This document shows, one piece after another, positions 7,415 through 16,391 of a stretch of 42,092 bases of DNA. The DNA is taken from positions 1 through 42,092 of the forward strand of contig JALEQY010000102.1 in the NCBI GenBank assembly GCA_022763735.1. The letters run 5' to 3'. Every line of letters starts with the position of its first letter. The stretch's first letter is position 1. This stretch comes from Clostridiales bacterium. Lineage in GTDB: Bacteria > Bacillota > Clostridia > Peptostreptococcales > Anaerovoracaceae. The notes beneath the pieces were generated by a model. It did no database searches, was not told the origin of the DNA, and saw only the letters and a program-made list of their open reading frames with translations. Both the position numbers and the translations under genes were made by a program.

Positions 7415-8122
7415 ATGCGTAAATTAGAGCAGTTATATGAAGGTAAAGCGAAAAAAGTATTCAGGACAGATGATCCTAAAAAGCTGATAGTGGACTATAA
7501 GGATGATGCAACAGCGTTTAACGGTGTGAAAAAAGGTCAGATTGTGGGAAAAGGCGTTGTGAACAATACAATGAGCAATATTCTGTTCCAGATGCTTGAA
7601 ACAAAAGGTGTACCTACACATTTCGTAGAACAGCTGAGCGATAGAGAAACTGTTGTGAAAGCAGTAGAGATCGTACCGCTGGAGGTTATAGTAAGAAATG
7701 TTTCTGCAGGTTCCTTTGCCAAGAGATACGGTGTTGAAGAAGGAATAGAATTCGACAGACCATCTTTTGAAACCTCATATAAGAATGATGACCTGGGTGA
7801 TCCTCTCATGTGTGAATCCCATGCACTGGCACTGAAAATAGTGACAGAAGAGCAGCTGGAAACTATTAAGAAATACGCATTGATTATCAATGATACTCTG
7901 AAGGAGTTTTTCCTGGAAAAAGGACTTAAACTGATAGACTTCAAGATCGAATTCGGCCTTTATGACGGAGAAATTATACTGGCAGATGAAATATCACCTG
8001 ACACCTGCAGACTCTGGGATGTTGAAACAAACGAGAAGATGGACAAAGACAGGTTCAGAAGAGATCTTGGAAATGTTGAAGAAACATATGCAGAAGTGTT
8101 AAGAAGAGTTAAGGGAAACTAA
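7415..8122 (+). CDS. purC: Phosphoribosylaminoimidazole-succinocarboxamide (SAICAR) synthase
   Basis: Joins CAIR and aspartate to give SAICAR using ATP. The ATG at 7415 has a near-perfect ribosome site, AGGAGGTGA (7401-7409). A GTG at 7352 in the same frame falls inside the hairpin before it and is rejected. The product of 235 aa has the usual length. It opens with [13 protein letters not shown], the nucleotide-binding start of the family, and contains [30 protein letters not shown] and [15 protein letters not shown] are also typical. PurB, needed for the next step (SAICAR lyase), is not in this window. Confidence 0.95.
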   Translation: MRKLEQLYEGKAKKVFRTDDPKKLIVDYKDDATAFNGVKKGQIVGKGVVNNTMSNILFQMLETKGVPTHFVEQLSDRETVVKAVEIVPLEVIVRNVSAGSFAKRYGVEEGIEFDRPSFETSYKNDDLGDPLMCESHALALKIVTEEQLETIKKYALIINDTLKEFFLEKGLKLIDFKIEFGLYDGEIILADEISPDTCRLWDVETNEKMDKDRFRRDLGNVEETYAEVLRRVKGN

Positions 8123-8136
8123 ACAAGACAAAACCG

Positions 8137-8167
8137 GCCGGCGGCGTCTTAGCAGGCTCCGCCAGGC
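8137..8167 (+). other. Intercistronic hairpin, purC-purM
   Basis: GCC-GGCGG (8137-8144) pairs with CCGCC-A-GGC (8159-8167), with one bulged A and a 14-base loop. It is immediately upstream of the purM ribosome site AGGAGG (8171-8176). It has no T-run. Confidence 0.5.
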
Positions 8168-8184
8168 ATCAGGAGGATATAAAC

Positions 8185-9234
8185 ATGGAAGAAAAAAAGC
8201 TTACATACAAGGATGCGGGCGTTGATACCAAAGAAGGCGAAAGAGCCGTATCGCTGATGAAGGAGCATGTAAAAGGCACGTTTAACGAAAATGTACTCAC
8301 CGGGCTCGGCAGCTTCGGAAGCCTGTTCAATCTGGATGTTAAAGGCATGGAGCAGCCTGTACTGGTATCAGGAACCGATGGCGTAGGCACAAAGCTCAAG
8401 ATAGCTTTCCTTATGGACAAGCATGATACAGTGGGAATCGACTGCGTTGCAATGTGTGTCAACGATGTGCTGTGTCAGGGAGCCAAGCCTCTCTTTTTCC
8501 TTGACTATATCGCAACGGGAAAAGTTAAAGCAGAGAAAATTGCAGATATCGTGAAAGGAATTGCAGAAGGATGCAAACAGGGCGGAAGTGCGCTGGTAGG
8601 CGGCGAAACAGCAGAGATGCCTGATTTCTACAGTGAAGGTGAATACGATATGGCAGGATTTTCTGTAGGTATTGTGGACAAGCCTGAAATCATAACAGGA
8701 GAAAAAGTTGCAGTCGGCAATAAAATCGTAGGAATCGCATCGAGCGGTATCCACAGCAACGGATATTCACTGGTAAGAAAAGTATTCTTTGACAAGATGC
8801 AGATGGATGTTAAGGACTATGTGGATGAGCTGGGAATGACTCTCGGCGAAGTTCTGCTTACACCGACAAAAATCTATGCTAATGCATGTGATGCAGTTCT
8901 GCCGAAATTCGATGTCAAAGGAATCGTTCATATTACAGGCGGCGGTTTCTATGAGAATATCCCGAGAATACTGCCTGACGGCACTGCAGTCTCCATTGAT
9001 GTAGGCACATGGGACGTGCCGCCGATTTTCCCTTATATCAAAAAATGCGGAAACATCGACAGGAAGGAAATGTTCTCAACCTACAACATGGGTGTAGGAA
9101 TGATGATGGTGGTAGATGCAGCTGATGCGGATGCAGTGGTTGAGTCACTGAGGGCAGCAGGTGAAACAGCGAATATCATCGGTGAAATAGTAGAAGATAA
9201 AGGTGAAAGGGTAATTCTCAACTATCAGGACTAG
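8185..9234 (+). CDS. purM: Phosphoribosylformylglycinamidine cyclo-ligase (AIR synthetase)
   Basis: Closes the imidazole ring, FGAM to AIR, with ATP. The 349-residue length is normal. The start [16 protein letters not shown] and the ATP-binding [15 protein letters not shown] are diagnostic. [26 protein letters not shown] and [14 protein letters not shown] also belong to the family, and [16 protein letters not shown] lies in the second half. The ribosome site AGGAGG sits 8 bases before the ATG. It lies in the middle of the purine operon, 62 bases after purC and 18 before purN. Confidence 0.96.
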   Translation: MEEKKLTYKDAGVDTKEGERAVSLMKEHVKGTFNENVLTGLGSFGSLFNLDVKGMEQPVLVSGTDGVGTKLKIAFLMDKHDTVGIDCVAMCVNDVLCQGAKPLFFLDYIATGKVKAEKIADIVKGIAEGCKQGGSALVGGETAEMPDFYSEGEYDMAGFSVGIVDKPEIITGEKVAVGNKIVGIASSGIHSNGYSLVRKVFFDKMQMDVKDYVDELGMTLGEVLLTPTKIYANACDAVLPKFDVKGIVHITGGGFYENIPRILPDGTAVSIDVGTWDVPPIFPYIKKCGNIDRKEMFSTYNMGVGMMMVVDAADADAVVESLRAAGETANIIGEIVEDKGERVILNYQD

Positions 9235-9252
9235 AGAAAGGCAGAAAAATTT

Positions 9253-9837
9253 ATGGAAAAAACCAGAGTTGCTGTGCTTGTCTCCGGCGGCGGCACAAAT
9301 CTGCAGGCGATAATAGATAAGGTGGCTGACGGCAGTCTGCCTCAGGTGGAGCTGGTAAAGGTCATTGCCAGCAAGGAAAGTGCATATGCGCTGGAACGTG
9401 CAGCGAAAGCAGGGATAGAAACAGCTGTAGCAAAGGAACAGCCGCAGGTGCTGGAGGAGCTTGAGGGCAGCGGAGCCGAGATAATAGTTCTGGCAGGCTA
9501 CATGAAGGTGCTTTCGCCTGAAATAATAAAGAAATACAGGAACAGGATAATCAATATACATCCTTCCCTTATACCTAAATACTGCGGCAAGGGTTTTTAT
9601 GGAATAAGGGTACATAATGCAGTTATCGCGGCTGGTGAGAAGGAAAGCGGAGCTACAGTGCATTATGTCGATGAGGGAGTGGATACCGGAGAAATAATAC
9701 TGCAGGAAAAAGTCCCTGTGCTTGAAGGTGACACCCCTGAGGATCTGGCAGCCAGAGTGCTGAAAACAGAGCATGTGATTCTGGCTGAAGGTCTGAAAAT
9801 TGCAATACAAAATTTGGAAAAGGAAGGAATAGAATAA
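9253..9837 (+). CDS. purN: Phosphoribosylglycinamide (GAR) formyltransferase
   Basis: Transfers a formyl group from 10-formyl-THF to GAR. At 194 residues it has the standard length. The N-terminal VLVSGGGTNLQAIID is the family opening. The catalytic Asn-His pair is in INIHPSLIPKYCGKGFYG, and the catalytic Asp in VDEGVDTGEIILQE. The stop TAA (9835-9837) shares its last base with the purF ATG at 9837, so the two are probably translationally coupled. The formate-using PurT is not seen here, so this step is folate dependent, with glyA later in the window a possible one-carbon source. Confidence 0.95.
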   Translation: MEKTRVAVLVSGGGTNLQAIIDKVADGSLPQVELVKVIASKESAYALERAAKAGIETAVAKEQPQVLEELEGSGAEIIVLAGYMKVLSPEIIKKYRNRIINIHPSLIPKYCGKGFYGIRVHNAVIAAGEKESGATVHYVDEGVDTGEIILQEKVPVLEGDTPEDLAARVLKTEHVILAEGLKIAIQNLEKEGIE

Positions 9838-11255
9838 TGGGTGGAGTAATAGGTTTTGCCTCAAAAAACGATTGTGTAATGGATCTGTTTTTTGGAACCG
9901 ACTATCATTCACATCTCGGAACAAAACGAGGCGGTATGTGCGTGCTTGAAAAAGACGGATTCAATCGTTCCATTCACAATATCGAAAACTCACCTTTCAG
10001 AAGCAAGTTTGAAAGCGATATTGAAGAAATGAAAGGAAATATGGGAATCGGCGCGATAAGTGACAGCGATCCCCAGCCTCTGACGGTTTACAGCAGACAT
10101 GGCAATTTCGCCATTACAACTGTAGGCAGAATAAACAACAAGGAAGCTATTGTCAGGGAGCTTCTGAAGGACAGACCAAGCCAGTTCATGGCAATGAGTC
10201 ATGGAGAAATCAATAATACAGAGCTTGTAGCTGCACTTATTTCAACGGGAAGAGATATCGTTGACGGAATCAGAATAGCACAGGGCAAAATAGATGGGTC
10301 AGTGACAATGCTGGTGCTTACAGAAGACGGTCTGTATGCAGCCAGAGACAAATACGGAAGGACACCTCTTATCATAGGACAGAAGGATGGTGCCTATTGT
10401 GCTGCGTCAGAATCCTTTGCATTTATAAACATTGGATATAAGTACAAAAGAGAACTTGGTCCGGCAGAAATCGCTTTTCTGACTCCTGATGAAGAAAAAA
10501 CTGTGGGAGAGCCTCAGGAGGGCATGAGGATATGCGCTTTTCTGTGGACATATTTCGGTTATACCACATCGATATATGAAGGCAGAAATGTTGAGCTGAT
10601 GAGAAACCGCAATGGTGAGCTTCTGGCTGAACGTGACGGCGATATGGATGTTGACTATGTTGCAGGAGTGCCGGACAGCGGTACAGCCCATGCTCTCGGA
10701 TATGCCAACAGATCCAGAGTACGCTATGCGAGACCTCTGATCAAATACACCCCGACATGGCCGAGAAGCTTCATGCCTCAGAACCAGAAGGCCAGAAACC
10801 TGATTGCAAAAATGAAGCTTGTGCCTGTATTCCAGATAATCAAGGACAAGAAATTCGTACTGATCGATGACTCCATCGTTAGAGGAACACAGCTTTCGGA
10901 GACCGTATCATACCTTCTGGACAACGGAGCCAAGGAGATCCATGTCAGATCAGCATGTCCTCCGATTATGTACGGATGTAAATTCCTTAACTTTTCAAGA
11001 TCTGTAAGTGACCTTGAGCTTATAACAAGACGTGTGATTATCGCACTGGAAGGAATCGAAGGCGATGATATTCCGGCAGAACTGCTGGCAGAGTACGCAG
11101 ACAGCAGCACAGAAAAGCACGCTGCAATGGTAGAGGAAATCAGGAAGAGGCTTCAGTTCGACAGCCTGAAATTCCAGCGCCTTGAAGATACAATAGAAGC
11201 TATCGGAGTAGATAAGTGCAAGCTCTGCACATACTGCTGGGACGGAAGGGAGTAA
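9837..11255 (+). CDS. purF: PurF-like amidophosphoribosyltransferase with a degenerate glutaminase domain
   Basis: PurF normally makes 5-phosphoribosylamine from PRPP and glutamine. Here the PRTase half is recognisable: VAGVPDSGTAHALGYA at 275-290 and the PRPP loop VLIDDSIVRGTQ at 341-352. Cysteines at 233, 381, 461 and 464 align with the four [4Fe-4S] ligands of B. subtilis PurF. The N-terminal Ntn-glutaminase fold is traceable, but its catalytic residues are gone. The protein starts MGGVIGFASK with no Cys at or near position 1. The usual HVRYST (glutamine-binding Arg) is GAISDSD at 72-78, the NGN loop is VGRINN at 96-101, and the TSDTE Asp region is HGEINNTE. It should therefore depend on free ammonia or play another role. 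It is the only PurF in the operon. Confidence 0.85.
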   Translation: MGGVIGFASKNDCVMDLFFGTDYHSHLGTKRGGMCVLEKDGFNRSIHNIENSPFRSKFESDIEEMKGNMGIGAISDSDPQPLTVYSRHGNFAITTVGRINNKEAIVRELLKDRPSQFMAMSHGEINNTELVAALISTGRDIVDGIRIAQGKIDGSVTMLVLTEDGLYAARDKYGRTPLIIGQKDGAYCAASESFAFINIGYKYKRELGPAEIAFLTPDEEKTVGEPQEGMRICAFLWTYFGYTTSIYEGRNVELMRNRNGELLAERDGDMDVDYVAGVPDSGTAHALGYANRSRVRYARPLIKYTPTWPRSFMPQNQKARNLIAKMKLVPVFQIIKDKKFVLIDDSIVRGTQLSETVSYLLDNGAKEIHVRSACPPIMYGCKFLNFSRSVSDLELITRRVIIALEGIEGDDIPAELLAEYADSSTEKHAAMVEEIRKRLQFDSLKFQRLEDTIEAIGVDKCKLCTYCWDGRE

Positions 11256-11261
11256 ACTCAC

Positions 11262-11975
11262 ATGGAGAGAAAATCATTAGCAGCAACATTAAGTGAAAAT
11301 TCATATCCGGGACGCGGCATCGTAATCGGCCGCTCTCAGGATGGCAAAAGCGCAGTAACTGCTTACTTCATTATGGGCAGGAGTGTCAACAGCCGTAATC
11401 GTATATTCAAGGAGTATGAACAGGGGATCAGGACAGAAGCTTTTGATATCAGCAAGTTGAGCGATCCGAGCCTTATTATTTATGCACCGGTAAGAGTGCT
11501 GGGAGATACAACCATCGTGACAAACGGAGATCAGACAGATACAGTGTACGATCTGATGGCAGAAGGGAAAACTTTTGAAGAATCGCTGAGAACACGTGAA
11601 TTCGAGCCTGACGAGCCTAACTATACACCTAGAATTTCAGGAATCATGAATGTGAAGGATGGTAACTATGATTTTGCCATGTCTATCCTTAAGAGCCAGG
11701 ACGGAAATCCTGAATACTGCATCAGAAATACATTCGCTTATCCAGGATGTCCTGCAGGCGAAGGACGCTTTATCCACACTTACATGGGTGATGGCAATCC
11801 GCTGCCAAGCTTTGAAGGTGAGCCGGAAAAGGTGGATATTAACGGCGACATCGATGAATTCACGCAGCTGGTATGGGAAAACCTGAACGAAGACAATAAG
11901 GTTTCTCTGTTTGTCAGATACATAGATATCGCAACAGGCGAATACGAAACCCGAATCATAAACAAGAACAAATAG
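11262..11975 (+). CDS. purO: IMP cyclohydrolase, PurO-like (archaeal type)
   Basis: Predicted to close FAICAR to IMP, the last step of the pathway. The 237-residue sequence opens with ATLSENSYPGRGIVIG and continues with TAYFIMGRSVNSRNRIF, which I recognise as the IMP_cyclohyd (PurO) family first described in archaea. It is unrelated to the MGS-like cyclohydrolase domain of bacterial PurH. Its place directly before an AICAR transformylase lacking the cyclohydrolase domain supports the assignment. It starts 6 bases after the purF stop. I have not verified catalytic residues beyond the N-terminal signature. Confidence 0.8.
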   Translation: MERKSLAATLSENSYPGRGIVIGRSQDGKSAVTAYFIMGRSVNSRNRIFKEYEQGIRTEAFDISKLSDPSLIIYAPVRVLGDTTIVTNGDQTDTVYDLMAEGKTFEESLRTREFEPDEPNYTPRISGIMNVKDGNYDFAMSILKSQDGNPEYCIRNTFAYPGCPAGEGRFIHTYMGDGNPLPSFEGEPEKVDINGDIDEFTQLVWENLNEDNKVSLFVRYIDIATGEYETRIINKNK

Positions 11976-12018
11976 GAGTTAAACCGATAAAATAATTGTA
12001 TCCATGAGGAGATAGATG

Positions 12019-13194
12019 ATGAAAGAATTAGAATTGAAATATGGCTGTAACCCGAATCAGAAGCCTTCACGTATTTTCGTGGAGGAGGGTGAACTGCCTA
12101 TTGAAGTGCTGAACGGCAGACCGGGTTACATCAACTTTCTGGATGCCTTCAACGGATGGCAGCTTGTGAAGGAACTGAAGGAAGCTACAGGACTTCCTGC
12201 AGCAACCTCTTTCAAGCATGTTTCACCTGCAGGCGCAGCAGTGGGGCTTCCACTCAGTGAAGTGGAAAGAAAAATATACTGGGTCGATGAGGATGCTGAG
12301 CTGTCTCCTCTGGCATGCGCTTATGCCAGAGCAAGAGGCGCCGATAGAATGTCATCCTTCGGAGATTTCATTTCTCTGTCGGATGTATGTGACGTAGCAA
12401 CAGCAATGCTCATCAAGCCTGAAGTATCTGATGGAGTGATTGCACCAGGATATGAACCTGAAGCACTGGAGATCCTGAAGAGCAAGAAAAAAGGGAACTA
12501 CAATGTTATTAAAATAGATCCTGAATACAGACCTCAGCAGCAGGAACGCAAGCAGGTGTTCGGAATCACTTTCGAGCAGGGCAGAAACGAAATGCCGATC
12601 AACGAAGAATTCCTGGGCGAAATTGTGACAGAAAACAAGAACATTTCGGAGGAAGCCAAGCGAGATCTGATCATAGCTCTCATAACACTGAAATACACTC
12701 AGTCAAATTCCGTATGCTATGCCAAGGGTGGACAGGCAATAGGAATCGGAGCAGGACAGCAGTCACGAATCCACTGCACAAGGCTGGCAGGACAGAAAGC
12801 AGACAACTGGCTTCTGAGACAGAGCCCGAAGGTACTGAATCTGCCTTTCAGAGAAGATGTGGGAAGACCAAACAGAGATAACGCTATCGATGTTTACATG
12901 AGCGACGACTATGAAGACGTGCTGGCAGACGGACAGTGGGAGAAATTCTTTACTAATAAGCCTGAACCACTCACAAGAGAAGAGAAAAAGGAATGGCTGG
13001 CACAAATGGACGGGGTTGCACTGGGCTCAGATGCATTCTTCCCGTTTGATGACAACATTCAGAGAGCTGCACGCAGCGGAGTAAAATACATAGCTCAGCC
13101 AGGAGGCTCGATGAGAGATGATATTGTAATAAACTGCTGCAATGAGAACGATATCGTGATGTATTTCTCAGGCATGAGATTGTTCCATCACTAG
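12019..13194 (+). CDS. purH: AICAR transformylase domain protein (PurH C-terminal half only, PurV-like)
   Basis: Transfers a formyl group from 10-formyl-THF to AICAR. The 391 residues match only the AICARFT part of bifunctional PurH; the N-terminal IMP cyclohydrolase domain is absent from the gene and replaced by the preceding purO. The catalytic Lys-His pair is K66-H67 in TSFKHVSPAGAA, and SNSVCYAKGGQAIGIGAGQQ is the conserved transformylase core. DAFFPFDDNIQ and PGGSMRDD lie near the C-terminus. There are two adjacent ATGs, 12016 and 12019. AGGAG (12007-12011) is 7 bases from the second and 4 from the first, so I chose 12019. Confidence 0.92.
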   Translation: MKELELKYGCNPNQKPSRIFVEEGELPIEVLNGRPGYINFLDAFNGWQLVKELKEATGLPAATSFKHVSPAGAAVGLPLSEVERKIYWVDEDAELSPLACAYARARGADRMSSFGDFISLSDVCDVATAMLIKPEVSDGVIAPGYEPEALEILKSKKKGNYNVIKIDPEYRPQQQERKQVFGITFEQGRNEMPINEEFLGEIVTENKNISEEAKRDLIIALITLKYTQSNSVCYAKGGQAIGIGAGQQSRIHCTRLAGQKADNWLLRQSPKVLNLPFREDVGRPNRDNAIDVYMSDDYEDVLADGQWEKFFTNKPEPLTREEKKEWLAQMDGVALGSDAFFPFDDNIQRAARSGVKYIAQPGGSMRDDIVINCCNENDIVMYFSGMRLFHH

Positions 13195-13215
13195 TTTTGG
13201 AGGGAATACACATAA

Positions 13216-14532
13216 ATGAGAGTAATGGTAGTTGGAGGCGGCGGCAGAGAACATGCTATATGCTGGAAACTGGCACAGAGCCCCAAGGTAACAGAACTGT
13301 ACTGTGCACCCGGCAATGCCGGAATAGCTGATGTGGCTGAATGCATCGGCGTTGGTGCAGAAGATATAGAAGGAATCTGCAAAGCAGCAGAAAAAAAGAA
13401 AATTGACCTGGCAGTCATCGGACCTGAAGTGCCACTGGCTATGGGCATCGTTGACGAGCTTGAAAAGCTGGGAATCAAGGTATTCGGGCCGAATAAGAAA
13501 TGTTCGCAGCTTGAAGCCAGCAAATCATTCACTAAAGCATTCCTGGCAAGACATAACATACCTACTGCAGGGTACAAAGAGTTTACTGACAAGCAGGAGC
13601 TCCTCGATTCTGTGGGGCTATACGGATATCCGATGGTACTCAAGGCGGACGGTCTGGCTGCAGGCAAAGGCGTTGTGATTCCTGAGAACGAAGAGGATGC
13701 CGTTAAAGCTATCGAAGAAATGATGGGCGACAAAGTATTCGGTTCCGCTGCAGATAAAATTGTCGTTGAGGAATTCCTTACCGGAGTGGAAGCGTCCATG
13801 CTTTGCTTTGTGGACGAAAACACCATAGTGCCGATGGAATCAGCTCAGGACTACAAGAGAGTATTCGACAACGACAAGGGTCCAAATACAGGAGGAATGG
13901 GAACCTATTCACCAAGCCTGCTGTTTACACCTGAACTTGAAAAACAGATAAGAGAGCAGATTCTGGAACCGACATTAAAAGGCTTCCAGGAGGACGGACT
14001 TGATTTCAAGGGCGTTCTGTTCATAGGTCTTATGCTGTCAGATGACGGTCCGAAGGTAATCGAGTTCAATAATCGATTCGGTGACCCTGAAACTCAGTCT
14101 GTGCTGGCGAGACTGGACAGCGACCTGCTTGACATTTTCCTGGCTGTTACCGAAAACAGGCTGGCAGACATAGAGATAAAGTGGAAAAATGAACGTGCTG
14201 TATGCGTCGTACTTGCTTCGGGTGGGTATCCGGGAAGCTATGAAAAGGGCAAGCTGATTACAGGTCTTGATGATGTAGATGACGATGTCATCGTGTTCCA
14301 CGCCGGAACTAAATTCGCTCCGATGCCTGAAGGCAGCAAATGTGCAGACTGCAGTGATGACTGCGATATGAAGAAAGCTGCAGTGCTGACATCAGGAGGA
14401 AGAGTTCTTGGAGTCACTGCACTTGGAGCCACTCACGAAGAAGCCAGAGCAAAAGCTTACGAAAATCTTAAGAGAATAAACTTTGAAGGCGCTCAGTACA
14501 GAAATGATATAGGAATCATCAACAGACATTGA
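13216..14532 (+). CDS. purD: Phosphoribosylamine-glycine ligase (GAR synthetase) with a Cys-rich insertion
   Basis: Joins phosphoribosylamine and glycine using ATP, the second step of the pathway. Its ATP-grasp fold is clear: VVGGGGREHAICWKL at the N-terminus, PMVLKADGLAAGKGVV near 139-154, GPNTGGMGTYSP at 222-233 and EFNNRFGDPETQ at 283-294. The 438 residues are slightly above the usual 420-430. The excess is a segment between FHAGTK and LTSGGRVLGVTA, at about 367-388, carrying C376, C379 and C383 in a Cys-x2-Cys-x3-Cys pattern absent from textbook PurD sequences. This may bind a metal. It is the last gene of the purine operon and is followed by a strong terminator. Confidence 0.95.
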   Translation: MRVMVVGGGGREHAICWKLAQSPKVTELYCAPGNAGIADVAECIGVGAEDIEGICKAAEKKKIDLAVIGPEVPLAMGIVDELEKLGIKVFGPNKKCSQLEASKSFTKAFLARHNIPTAGYKEFTDKQELLDSVGLYGYPMVLKADGLAAGKGVVIPENEEDAVKAIEEMMGDKVFGSAADKIVVEEFLTGVEASMLCFVDENTIVPMESAQDYKRVFDNDKGPNTGGMGTYSPSLLFTPELEKQIREQILEPTLKGFQEDGLDFKGVLFIGLMLSDDGPKVIEFNNRFGDPETQSVLARLDSDLLDIFLAVTENRLADIEIKWKNERAVCVVLASGGYPGSYEKGKLITGLDDVDDDVIVFHAGTKFAPMPEGSKCADCSDDCDMKKAAVLTSGGRVLGVTALGATHEEARAKAYENLKRINFEGAQYRNDIGIINRH

Positions 14533-14558
14533 TGAAGACTGATACTGATGAAGTTGTG

Positions 14559-14602
14559 ATTCTCCCGAAAACCTTGTATAATAAGGTTATCGGGAGAATT
14601 TT
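14559..14602 (+). terminator. Terminator of the purine operon
   Basis: ATTCTCCCGA (14559-14568) and AACCTT (14570-14575) pair with AAGGTT (14583-14588) and TCGGGAGAAT (14590-14599). This makes a 16-bp stem with one small bulge and a TTTT tail. It ends 27-70 bases after the purD stop. Confidence 0.9.
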
Positions 14603-14603
14603 C

Positions 14604-14640
14604 GCATATCCGGAAGCATAAACAGCAGCAGAGGATATGC
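14604..14640 (+). other. Hairpin in the ansA leader
   Basis: GCATATCC (14604-14611) pairs with GGATATGC (14633-14640), an 8-bp stem with a 21-base loop. It follows directly on the purine terminator and precedes the ribosome site GAAAGGA of the asparaginase gene. Function unknown. Confidence 0.5.
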
Positions 14641-14671
14641 CCCAAATAATCCGAAAGGAACCATTCACAAA

Positions 14672-15673
14672 ATGAAAAAGAAGCTACTGATCATGACGAC
14701 AGGCGGAACAATTGCATCTGTAATGACACCATCAGGTCTCATACCTGCGCTTTCTTCAGAACAGCTGATGTCATATCTCCCTGAAATAGGCGAAGATTTC
14801 CAGCTGACCACCAGAGCACTTTACAGTCTGGACAGCACAGATGTGACCCCGGAGCACTGGCTGACCATAGCAGAAGAAATAAGAAAAAGCTATGATGACT
14901 TTGATGGATTCGTCATATGCCATGGTACAGACACAATGGCATATACCGCAGCCGCATTGTCATATCTGGTTCAGGATTCACCAAAGCCTATTGTACTCAC
15001 CGGGGCACAGAAGCCTATCGGTTTTGAAATAACAGATGCCAAGGCCAATCTGCGGGACAGCATCATATATGCTGCAGATGCGGAATCCTGTGGTGTTCAG
15101 ATCGTATTTGACGGAGAGGTGATTCTGGGAACGAGAGCCAAGAAAACAAAATCTCTCAGCTACGCTGCATTCTCCAGCATCAATTATCCTGTACTGGCAT
15201 CTATCCGCGACGGCAGGATAATACGGTATATCAGACAGGAACAGGCAGGGGCAGGACCGGTTTTTTATGACAGACTCAATACTAAAGTGTTTCTTCTCAA
15301 AATCACGCCAGGCGAGCTGCCCACACTGCTTCCGGAAATTTTCCGTGTGTATGACTGTGTGATAATAGAAAGCTTCGGCGTGGGAGGAATCCCTGACAGC
15401 CTGGAAAGTGCACTTTTCCGTGAATTAAAAAAATACAGACCTGAAGAAAAGATTCTTGCCATGACCACACAGGTGACATATGAAGGCAGTCATATAGAAA
15501 CATATGAGGTGGGCAGAAAGCTCAAGGACACCTTCAGCATTCTTGAGGCAAAGGACATGACTCTCGAAGCACTGCTGACAAAGCTCATGTGGATACTTGC
15601 AGACGAAGGACAGAGCTGGGAAGAGATATGCGGCAGATTTTACAGGCCTGTTGCAGCCGATACGCTGTATTAA
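14672..15673 (+). CDS. ansA: L-asparaginase, type I (cytoplasmic)
   Basis: Hydrolyses asparagine to aspartate and ammonia. It has 333 residues and no signal peptide, which fits the cytoplasmic type I enzymes. Nucleophile loop: MTTGGTIASVMTPSG, with T13 as the likely nucleophile. The second Thr-Asp motif is CHGTDTMAYTAAAL (T86, D87), and the conserved Lys lies in ILGTRAKKTKS near residue 155. It stands between two hairpins after the purine terminator, so it is not obviously part of the purine operon. It does produce the ammonia and aspartate that purine synthesis consumes. A glutaminase-asparaginase activity cannot be excluded from sequence. Confidence 0.93.
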   Translation: MKKKLLIMTTGGTIASVMTPSGLIPALSSEQLMSYLPEIGEDFQLTTRALYSLDSTDVTPEHWLTIAEEIRKSYDDFDGFVICHGTDTMAYTAAALSYLVQDSPKPIVLTGAQKPIGFEITDAKANLRDSIIYAADAESCGVQIVFDGEVILGTRAKKTKSLSYAAFSSINYPVLASIRDGRIIRYIRQEQAGAGPVFYDRLNTKVFLLKITPGELPTLLPEIFRVYDCVIIESFGVGGIPDSLESALFRELKKYRPEEKILAMTTQVTYEGSHIETYEVGRKLKDTFSILEAKDMTLEALLTKLMWILADEGQSWEEICGRFYRPVAADTLY

Positions 15674-15760
15674 AAGACAGAAGAAAGAACAAAATACCGC
15701 ATGTGCCTTTTTTCAGAGGCAGATACGTGATAGAATAAAGATATACGAGGAGGAGCAGTA

Positions 15761-16375
15761 ATGGATAAGAAACTGATTACAATAAGCAGAGAATTCGGAA
15801 GCGGCGGAAGACTTATCGGCAAACGCCTCGCAGAAAAGCTGGATATACCTTATTATGACAAGGAGCTTCTCGACAGAATTGCGGAAGAATCCGGTTTCAG
15901 CAAAGAAATGATTGTGGAAGCAGAAAAAAAAGCTAAGAACAGCTTTCTGTACAGTCTGGCATCAGCCATGGGAACAGGGGAAGCCGGTCCGGAGAGCCTT
16001 TCCCTCAACGAAAGATTTTTCCTGGCGCAGTTTGATACAATCAGAAGAATAGCTGATGAAGGTTCATGTGTTATTGTCGGAAGATGTGCGGACTATGTGC
16101 TCAGAGGAATGCCGGAAGCGACCAATGTGTTCATTTACGCTGAAGAAGCAGACAAAATCAAGAGAGCAGTGCAGGAATACGGTGTTCCTGAGGATTCTGT
16201 AAAAAAGCTGATGAAGGATACCGACAAGGCAAGAGCCAATTACTATTCATATCACACCGGCAGGAAATGGGGAGATCATGTGAATTACAATCTTTCCATC
16301 GATAGCGGATACATAGAGATAGAGGATATAGTGGATCTCATAATCAAGTATACGGATGTGAAGCTTTACAGATAG
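15761..16375 (+). CDS. Cytidylate kinase-like family protein
   Basis: A 204-residue P-loop protein of the cytidylate-kinase-like family. It starts with LITISREFGSGGRLIGKRLA, where the Walker A is the modified REFGSGGR form. It continues with DIPYYDKELL and CVIVGRCADYVL, which are typical of this family. Members are common in Clostridia, often beside redox or transport genes, and most have no proven substrate; true CMP kinase activity is uncertain. The ribosome site GAGGAGGAG precedes the ATG. The EFR1-type gene follows about 50 bases later, so the two may form a short operon. Confidence 0.85.
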   Translation: MDKKLITISREFGSGGRLIGKRLAEKLDIPYYDKELLDRIAEESGFSKEMIVEAEKKAKNSFLYSLASAMGTGEAGPESLSLNERFFLAQFDTIRRIADEGSCVIVGRCADYVLRGMPEATNVFIYAEEADKIKRAVQEYGVPEDSVKKLMKDTDKARANYYSYHTGRKWGDHVNYNLSIDSGYIEIEDIVDLIIKYTDVKLYR

Positions 16376-16391
16376 TTTTTGAGATTTATGC

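Noticed and set aside
9145-9924. 259-residue reverse open frame opposite purN
   Set aside because: It lies wholly opposite purM/purN/purF, has no ribosome site and a composition unlike a real protein; a shadow of the coding strand.
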